Positions 13,214 to 17,693 of a stretch of DNA of 17,693 nt are shown one piece after another; position 1 is the first letter of the stretch, and each line of letters begins with the position of its first letter. The notes beneath the pieces are model-generated. The model made no database searches, had not been told where the DNA came from, and saw only the letters and a list, made by a program, of their open reading frames with translations. The stretch comes from Spirochaetota bacterium (GTDB lineage: Bacteria > Spirochaetota > JAGLSM01 > JAKPMW01), in assembly GCA_029548715.1 (NCBI GenBank), contig JAKPMW010000393.1, positions 1 to 17,693 on the forward strand, given 5' to 3'. The translations under genes and the position numbers were made by a program.

Positions 13214-13696
13214 TCAGGTGTGCTGGAGGATCGCTTCGGTCAGCATGGTGGCGTCGGCGACGCACTGCTCGCAGCGGTTTTTGAGAGACTGACTGACAAA
13301 TATTGCCTGCCCTTCGGCGGTTCGCAGATCGCAGCCTGACAGGATCTCCCGGCAGACGACGGTACCATGCTGTTTGGCAAAGGCATTGAGAAGGTCTTGC
13401 GTGAGGGCATAGGTGTTTTCGGTGGCTTCACGACCGTTGATTGTGTTTCGGCCATGCAGGGTTCCGAGTACCATGACTGCCCCGCTGACGGCACCGCAGA
13501 CTTCCTGCATGCGTCCCAGGCCGGCACCAAATCCTGTGGAAAGCTGCAGGCCGACATCTCTGTCAATTTTCGTCATGTCAGAAAAAGCTGTCAGGACGGA
13601 CTGGGCGCAATTGTAGCCAGAGAGAAAGAGGTCAACGGCAGCCACGGCTCTCGGGGAGTGTGTCTGTGCGGAGAGTTCAGTAGCATCATTTTCCAT
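13214..13696 (-). CDS. C_GCAxxG_C_C family redox/metal-binding protein
   Basis: A 160-aa protein of the C_GCAxxG_C_C family, small putative redox-active cysteine proteins common in anaerobes. Cysteine pattern: C30 in GYNCAQSVL, C67 in the core EVCGAVSGAVMVLG (66-78), C115 and C122 (VCREILSGCDL), and C142 and C145 (RCEQC), all in the family's usual order. It has no signal peptide or membrane helix, so it is probably cytosolic, possibly holding a metal or Fe-S centre; no enzymatic role is established. The start at 13696 has GGAGG 6 nt upstream and lies inside the end of hisI (11-nt overlap), indicating translational coupling. The ATG at 13702 abuts the ribosome-binding site and is unlikely. The link to hisI may be only co-expression. 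Confidence 0.85.
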   Translation of the reverse strand: MENDATELSAQTHSPRAVAAVDLFLSGYNCAQSVLTAFSDMTKIDRDVGLQLSTGFGAGLGRMQEVCGAVSGAVMVLGTLHGRNTINGREATENTYALTQDLLNAFAKQHGTVVCREILSGCDLRTAEGQAIFVSQSLKNRCEQCVADATMLTEAILQHT

Positions 13697-14066
13697 ACAC
13701 ATCCTCCGGGTCAAACAGGCGCTTTTCGACGATGACGGGTTCAGCATGTCCCGTGCCGAGGGAGCGGAAGAAGCAGGAGACATAGCCCTCATGGCAGGCG
13801 GCCCCCCCCTGCTGGTCCACGATGTAGAGCACGCTGTCCGCGTCGCAGTCGACGCGGATCTCGATGATGCGCTGCATATTGCCCGAGGACTCGCCCTTTT
13901 TCCACAGCCTGTTGCGCGAGCGGCTCCAGTAGTGGGCCAGCCCGGTGCGGCAGGTCTCTTCCCAGGCGGTCTCGTTGATCCAGGCCAGCATCAAAACTGC
14001 ATTGCTTCCATACTCTTGTGTGATGACGGGGAGGAGGCCGCCACCTTTTGCGAAATCGGGTTTCAT
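13686..14066 (-). CDS. hisI: Phosphoribosyl-AMP cyclohydrolase
   Basis: A 126-aa monofunctional HisI, which opens the purine ring of phosphoribosyl-AMP in histidine biosynthesis. Metal ligands are all present: VDCDADSVL gives D74, D76 (with C75) and D78 for Mg2+, and C91-H92 with C98 in CHEGYVSCF give the Zn2+ site. W48 and RSRNRLWKKGESSGN (49-63) are the usual substrate-loop signature. There is no fused HisE domain, so phosphoribosyl-ATP pyrophosphatase must be encoded elsewhere. The start at 14066 has AAGGAG 6 nt upstream. It lies downstream of a TrmH-family gene and overlaps the C_GCAxxG gene, so it stands outside any histidine operon. Confidence 0.95.
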   Translation of the reverse strand: MKPDFAKGGGLLPVITQEYGSNAVLMLAWINETAWEETCRTGLAHYWSRSRNRLWKKGESSGNMQRIIEIRVDCDADSVLYIVDQQGGAACHEGYVSCFFRSLGTGHAEPVIVEKRLFDPEDVYGK

Positions 14067-14089
14067 GCTGACTCCTTTGGTATGTCTCA

Positions 14090-14119
14090 AGGAGAGACAC
14101 ACGATCGTTCGTCTCTCCT
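14090..14119 (-). terminator. Hairpin between the TrmH-family gene and hisI
   Basis: AGGAGAGAC and GTCTCTCCT (9 bp) flank a 12-nt loop containing palindromic ACGATCGT. It starts 10 nt after the TrmH-gene stop and ends 23 nt before the hisI start. There is no T-run, so it is an attenuator or processing site rather than a certain terminator. Confidence 0.4.
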
Positions 14120-14128
14120 CGGTGTTGC

Positions 14129-14992
14129 CTACTTGGGCGACAGTCGCTGGCGCAGGGCCTCGTAGGCCACAAGGGTGGCCGACTGGGCGATGTTGAGGGA
14201 ATTGACGATCCCCTCCATGGGGATCGAGACCCGGGCGGCCGCCTGGGCAAGCCAGAAATCACCCAGCCCTTCGCGTTCCGCGCCGAAGGCGACCGCTGTG
14301 CCGCCCGGCCTGGAAAAATCAATCTCCCAATGGGTGATGCTTCCCTCGGGGGAGGCCGCGTAGAGGGTGATGCCTTCGCTGGTGAGCCAGCCTATGGCCT
14401 CGTCGGGACCGCACTCGGCGAGCGGAATCGTAAAGACGGTCGCCTTGCTGGCGCGCACAACATTCGGGTTGCCCATGTCAGTCCGGCAGTCCGAGGCGAT
14501 GATGCCGTCGATCCCGGCCGCGTCCGCCGAGCGCAGGACGGCTCCGAGATTGCCCGGTTTTTCGACGGAGTCAAGCACGAGGAGGGTGCGCGGTCGTTCA
14601 TCCGCCTGTCTGCCCGTTCGCGCAGCGGACTGGGCCCGGTGCAGTCTGAGGCGGGCTGCAAAGGTCGCCAGATCTGTATCGGGACTTTCGGCGACCGCCA
14701 GCCAGGCATCAGGGTGTTCCCTGTAGGCTATCTTTGCCATGACGGCCTCGCTGACCTCGACGAGATCGACTCCGGCAGCCCGCAGGGTTTCGCCCAAAAC
14801 CAGGTCGGAGGCCCGCATCAGGTCCGGGCAGAGGTAGACCTCGCGGATGGCGCTGCCCGAGTCACGTGCCAGCCGGACCTCGTCATGCCCCTCGATAGTG
14901 CAAAGTCCCGTCAGGCGCCGCTCGCGTGGCTGGGACAAGGCTGCGACCGCCTTGATCCGGGGGTTGGCCGTGCTGCTGATCACGAGGGACAT
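14129..14992 (-). CDS. TrmH/SpoU-family RNA 2'-O-methyltransferase
   Basis: A 287-aa SPOUT methyltransferase that moves a methyl group from S-adenosylmethionine to a ribose 2'-OH of tRNA or rRNA. An N-terminal RNA-binding substrate domain (about 1-100, with TIEGHDEVRLA at 32-42) precedes the SPOUT domain: motif 1 SVEKPGNLGAVLRSADAAG (142-160), motif 2 VAFGAEREGLG (234-244) and motif 3 IPMEGIVNSLNIAQSATLVAYE (within 257-278). These form the trefoil-knot cofactor site. The start at 14992 has GGAGG 4 nt upstream and begins like other members. Much longer upstream frames run through the divergent pseudouridine synthase gene and are spurious. hisI follows by 62 nt. The exact RNA target cannot be told. 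Confidence 0.88.
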   Translation of the reverse strand: MSLVISSTANPRIKAVAALSQPRERRLTGLCTIEGHDEVRLARDSGSAIREVYLCPDLMRASDLVLGETLRAAGVDLVEVSEAVMAKIAYREHPDAWLAVAESPDTDLATFAARLRLHRAQSAARTGRQADERPRTLLVLDSVEKPGNLGAVLRSADAAGIDGIIASDCRTDMGNPNVVRASKATVFTIPLAECGPDEAIGWLTSEGITLYAASPEGSITHWEIDFSRPGGTAVAFGAEREGLGDFWLAQAAARVSIPMEGIVNSLNIAQSATLVAYEALRQRLSPK

Positions 14993-15029
14993 TCTGCCTC
15001 CAGCTGTTTTTACGTGTACCTTCAATAAT

Positions 15030-16070
15030 ATGGACAAAGCGACGGATGGTGTCATACTCTCCCGTGTGATTGATGCGGAATCTGCCGGACAGCGGCTGGA
15101 TGGGGTGCTGCGCACCCTCTGTCCTGACTGGTCGCGTTCCATGGTGCAGCGTTTGCATCTGGAGGGGCTGGTCCTGCTCAATGGCCGGCCCGCCCGGGCA
15201 GCCCAGCGCATCAGGGGCGGGGAGCGGCTTGAGGTCCTGCCAGCGTCCACGCCTGCCCTCGCGCCACCGGACCTGAGCGTGCTGTACGAGGATGACATTT
15301 TGCTTGCGGTCGACAAGCCCTCAGGGTTTCCCGCGCATCCCCTGCGGGCTGGCGAGACGGGGACCGTCCTTGACGGGATGGCCCAGCTTTGTCCCGCTGT
15401 TCTTTTATCCGGGGAACAGTCCTCAGGTCGGCTGACGGGCGCGGATGACGGAGCAGGTCTGGAGGCGAGGCAGCGCAGCCTCGAGGGAGGGCTTGTCCAC
15501 CGCCTCGACAATGACACCTCGGGGGTCCTCCTGGCCGCCAAGAGCGAGGCGGACCGGCAGGCCCTGCGCACCGCCCTCGAAGATCCTGCAGCGTGCAAGG
15601 AGTATCTGGCTATCGTGCACGGCATTCTTGACAGGGAATGTGACATCAGTTTTCCGGTGGCGCATGCCGCGGGCGATGCAACGCGGAGTGTGGCCGTCTT
15701 TCCCGGGGACTGGGCCATTCCAGCGGGGGCAGCCCGGGTCAGGGGCCGCGTTCGCGGGAGACCGCGGTCTGCCCAAAGCCATCTTGTCCCTCTGGAGTAC
15801 GCAGCCGGCTGCACCCTGGTCCGGGTGCGGGTCCACAAGGCGGTTACGCATCAGGTCCGGGTGCACATGGCTGCACTCGGCCATCCGATTGCGGGTGACC
15901 CGCGTTATCTTCCCGCGGGCTGGCCTGCGCGCACCCCCCGGCTGGCCCTGCATGCCTCGCTGATCACGTTTCGGCATCCGCGATCAGGGGAGACGCTGCG
16001 GATCACTGCCCCGTGGGCGCCCGACCTGGTGCAGGCCTGGCAGGGGATGGGCGGGCGCTATTCAGACTGA
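15030..16070 (+). CDS. RluA-family pseudouridine synthase with S4 domain
   Basis: A 346-aa pseudouridine synthase of the RluA/RluD group, which isomerises uridine in rRNA or tRNA. An S4 RNA-binding domain (about 18-70) is followed by the catalytic domain: LAVDKPSGFPAHP (92-104), catalytic D160 in VHRLDNDTSG (usually HRLDrDTSG, so Asn replaces the common basic residue) and ACKEYLAIVHG (188-198). Closing motifs are HQVRVHMAALGHPIAGDPRY and LALHA. Residues 128-152 look like an insert before the catalytic motif. ATG 15030 has no visible ribosome-binding site, and no better start exists, so translation initiation may be weak or the message nearly leaderless. It is head-to-head with the TrmH-family gene, 37 nt apart. 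Target site unknown. Confidence 0.88.
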   Translation: MDKATDGVILSRVIDAESAGQRLDGVLRTLCPDWSRSMVQRLHLEGLVLLNGRPARAAQRIRGGERLEVLPASTPALAPPDLSVLYEDDILLAVDKPSGFPAHPLRAGETGTVLDGMAQLCPAVLLSGEQSSGRLTGADDGAGLEARQRSLEGGLVHRLDNDTSGVLLAAKSEADRQALRTALEDPAACKEYLAIVHGILDRECDISFPVAHAAGDATRSVAVFPGDWAIPAGAARVRGRVRGRPRSAQSHLVPLEYAAGCTLVRVRVHKAVTHQVRVHMAALGHPIAGDPRYLPAGWPARTPRLALHASLITFRHPRSGETLRITAPWAPDLVQAWQGMGGRYSD

Positions 16071-16136
16071 GCAATAATGTAACGAATATTATCAATATGG
16101 CCGGATCGAATCCGCCCGGGACTGTTCACCAAAAAA

Positions 16137-16667
16137 TCATTGATTGGCAAAGTATGAGTTGATCAGATCGTCCACCTCGCTCTGCTTGTAGGCGGCCTTG
16201 CGCTCGAAGGCCAGTTCCTGGTTAGCGTCCCGCAGCTTGTTGAGGAGGCTGTGAATCACGATCATCAGGATCTTGAGTCCGGCCGTGGGGTTGTTGCGCA
16301 AAAATCCGAGCAAACGATCGCGGGTAAACTCGAGCAGGATGGTCGGCTCGGCGGCGATGGCGTTGGCCGTGCGCGGGCGGTTCATGAAGATCGCTGCCTC
16401 GCCGATCACGTCACCCTCTCCGATGGCGCAGATAAAGACTTCTTTGCCGGTGCGCTCCTGGACGGTGATGTTGACGACCCCGCCGACGACCACGTAAAAG
16501 GTCGGGCTCTCCTCCCCTTCGGTAATAAAGCGTTCGCTGGCTTCGTAACGGGCGACGATGCCCTTGTTGACAAGATCAAGGCACTCGCCGTCCGAGAGAT
16601 AGCGGAAGATGCTTGAGGTGCGGATGCGCGGCATCAATTCGGCGGCGCTCATGTCCAGTCGGGTCAT
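16137..16667 (-). CDS. Stand-alone cyclic-nucleotide-binding-domain protein
   Basis: A 176-aa protein with one CAP/PKA-type cyclic-nucleotide-binding domain (about 15-125). The phosphate-binding cassette is seen as GDVIGEAAIFMNRPRTANAIA (within 85-105), with E90 for the ribose and R99 for the cyclic phosphate, followed by T100-A101. A hinge helix and a charged helical tail (about 128-176) follow. There is no helix-turn-helix, so it is not a CRP/FNR transcription factor; it may regulate a partner protein. The start at 16667 has AGGAG 8 nt upstream. It is monocistronic, between the convergent pseudouridine synthase gene and upstream feoB. The leader is long and structured. No cyclase is encoded in the window. 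Confidence 0.85.
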   Translation of the reverse strand: MTRLDMSAAELMPRIRTSSIFRYLSDGECLDLVNKGIVARYEASERFITEGEESPTFYVVVGGVVNITVQERTGKEVFICAIGEGDVIGEAAIFMNRPRTANAIAAEPTILLEFTRDRLLGFLRNNPTAGLKILMIVIHSLLNKLRDANQELAFERKAAYKQSEVDDLINSYFANQ

Positions 16668-16729
16668 GCGGGTTCTCCTTGGAGGGGTATCCCTACAAGT
16701 GTCGGTACGTGCCGGGCCTGAATGGAGAG

Positions 16730-16802
16730 CCTGCTTGGGGCGAGGAGCGGGACAAGCAGGGTCACTCTGCAGGGGCGTGTCCCCCGGGAGGATGCATCCC
16801 GG
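16730..16802 (-). promoter_or_regulatory. Structured leader/upstream region of the cyclic-nucleotide-binding gene
   Basis: The 240-nt gap between feoB and this gene holds two inverted repeats: CCTGCTTG (16730-16737) with CAAGCAGG (16753-16760), loop 15 nt; and CCGGGA (16784-16789) with TCCCGG (16797-16802) around GGATGCATCC. A possible minus-strand promoter is TTACCC (16849-16854), 17 nt, TAAAAT (16826-16831), which would place both repeats in the leader. Confidence 0.3.
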
Positions 16803-16869
16803 AGTTCACAATGCAGTATTGCAATATTTTATGCGCAGATACGCCACCGGGTAATTGCGTCCGGCTGGG

Positions 16870-16902
16870 ACAAGGGCAGGAAGCATGCCATCCTGCCCTT
16901 GT
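16870..16902 (-). terminator. Hairpin terminator after feoB
   Basis: A perfect 12-bp stem (ACAAGGGCAGGA with its complement) closes a 9-nt loop, 5 nt after the feoB stop codon. There is no clear T-run after it. Confidence 0.6.
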
Positions 16903-16907
16903 GGGCC

Positions 16908-17693
16908 TCAGAATCCGAGCAGGCGTCCTCCCTGATAGACAACAAGGGTCACCAGCCAGGCCATCAGGCTGGTCCAGCCCACCATCACAAAGGCCATTTT
17001 AATTCCGGCCTCCTTGACAAAGACGCCGATGACAGCCTGGCAGGGCAGGTAGAGCAGGACAAAGACCATCAGGGCCAGCCCCCGCAGCCAGTCGGGTTCT
17101 GTGGCCTTGACAGTGCTACTTGAACCTGTCAGAACCGGCTTTTTGAAAAACGGGTCGCTGCGGAGTTTTTCCTGGAGCGCGACTGAGGATTCGTCCTCCT
17201 CGCCTCCGATCGCATAGAGCGCTCCCATCGTGCCGACCACGATTTCCTTGGCTGAAAAACCGGCGATCAGGGCCACCCCGATTTTCCAGTCATCCAGTCC
17301 GATCGGGGCCAGGACCGGTGCGATCAGGGAGCCAAGCTGTCCAGCATAGCTCTGCTTCATCTCGGCCGCCTTCTGGAGGTTGGCAAGTTCGCTGCGCTGG
17401 TTGGTTTCGGCTTCAGGGATCGCGGCGATGCGTGTCTCCCAGGCCCTGCTGCTGATTTCATCAGGCTTGGGGTAGTTGGTCAAAAACCAGATCACGATGG
17501 CCGCAGCCAGGATGACCGTCCCGGCCTTTTTGATATAGGACCAGGCCTTGAGCCACATCTGGGAGAGGACTCCGCGCCAGGCCGGGAGACGGTAGGGCGG
17601 GATTTCGAAGACAAAGGGCGAGGTCTCACCCTTCCAGACAAAGCTGCGGAAGATCTTGGCCGTGAGGATGGCGACCAGGACCCCGAGGAGATA
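16908..17693 (-). CDS. feoB: Ferrous iron transport protein B, C-terminal part (runs off window)
   Basis: The last 261 residues of FeoB, the GTP-dependent inner-membrane Fe2+ transporter. The reading frame is open to the window edge; the first internal ATG (17558) is not the true start. Upstream of it the frame encodes SPFVFEIPPYRLP and then IKKAGTVIL, the typical lead into the second Gate domain. GFSAKEIVVGTMGALYA and YLPCQAVIGVFVKE are the Gate and C-terminal membrane motifs. About five membrane segments are visible; the N-terminal G domain lies outside the window. A loop of about 60 residues between helices (about 68-130 of the visible part) carries several charged residues. A strong hairpin follows the stop. 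Iron supply fits the iron-rich hydrogenase maturation genes nearby, but no regulatory link is visible. Confidence 0.92.
   Translation of the reverse strand, partial: YLLGVLVAILTAKIFRSFVWKGETSPFVFEIPPYRLPAWRGVLSQMWLKAWSYIKKAGTVILAAAIVIWFLTNYPKPDEISSRAWETRIAAIPEAETNQRSELANLQKAAEMKQSYAGQLGSLIAPVLAPIGLDDWKIGVALIAGFSAKEIVVGTMGALYAIGGEEDESSVALQEKLRSDPFFKKPVLTGSSSTVKATEPDWLRGLALMVFVLLYLPCQAVIGVFVKEAGIKMAFVMVGWTSLMAWLVTLVVYQGGRLLGF

Noticed and set aside
15030..15838. Minus-strand extension of the TrmH-family gene to a 569-codon frame
   Set aside because: The extra N-terminal part is antisense to the pseudouridine synthase and lacks family similarity. The start at 14992 has a strong GGAGG.
16085..16114. 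Tandem mini-hairpins (ATATT/AATAT and CGGAT/ATCCG) after the pseudouridine synthase gene
   Set aside because: The stems are only 5 bp with 3-nt loops and no T-run, too weak to call a terminator.
1..17693. CRISPR arrays, tRNA or rRNA genes, prophage genes
   Set aside because: No regularly spaced repeats, cloverleaf-like segments or phage proteins were seen by eye on either strand.

Overview
The window (about 55% GC by eye) reads as part of the chromosome of an anaerobic or microaerophilic bacterium. An [FeFe]-hydrogenase maturation radical-SAM protein (HydG type) next to a TM1266-type hydrogenase regulator, and a FeoB ferrous-iron transporter, point to anaerobic life. The Cache-HAMP-PP2C phosphatase with TPR-like tail, the PilZ and cyclic-nucleotide-binding proteins, and lipoproteins with relaxed lipoboxes look most like a spirochaete. 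That placement is inference from family resemblance, not proven.

Layout. (1) 1-577, minus strand: the left end of an IS3-family-like insertion sequence has cut off an endonuclease/exonuclease/phosphatase-fold lipoprotein gene. (2) 860-2053, plus: a dGTPase-like HD phosphohydrolase, ending at a strong hairpin shared with the converging transaldolase gene. (3) 5733-2122, minus: TM1266-type regulator, hydG, an unrecognised 103-aa gene, a PilZ gene with its own promoter, and transaldolase. (4) 5972-9528, plus: a tight four-gene envelope glycosylation operon with a GtrB/DPM1-like glycosyltransferase, a GT39 O-mannosyltransferase-like protein, a membrane-anchored PA14-like protein and a GtrA flippase-like protein. 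(5) 12710-9611, minus: an 842-aa receptor phosphatase (Cache, HAMP, SpoIIE-type PP2C, TPR-like tail) followed by a ricin-B lectin lipoprotein. (6) 12711-13213: the only gene-free stretch above 300 nt. It holds the phosphatase promoter, hairpins, a decayed copy of part of hisI, and two 13-bp palindromes 42 bp apart around an AT-rich core. (7) 14992-13214, minus: TrmH-family RNA methyltransferase, hisI and a C_GCAxxG_C_C redox protein, the last two overlapping. (8) 15030-16070, plus: an RluA-family pseudouridine synthase, head-to-head with the TrmH gene. (9) 16667-16137, minus: a small stand-alone cyclic-nucleotide-binding protein. (10) 17693-16908, minus: the C-terminal third of FeoB, running off the window.

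How the genes fit together. Region 4 looks like a self-contained pathway that charges a polyprenyl phosphate with sugar, flips it, and transfers the sugar to an envelope target. The GtrB-like, GtrA-like and GT39 proteins cover these three steps, and the PA14 protein is a candidate binding or docking partner. Region 3 links hydrogenase maturation to a regulator of that system, but hydE, hydF and the hydrogenase itself are not in the window. The HydG has an Asp in place of one C-terminal cluster-ligand Cys. Region 5 couples an envelope sensor to partner-switching-type phosphatase output. No tRNA, rRNA, CRISPR array or phage genes were seen.
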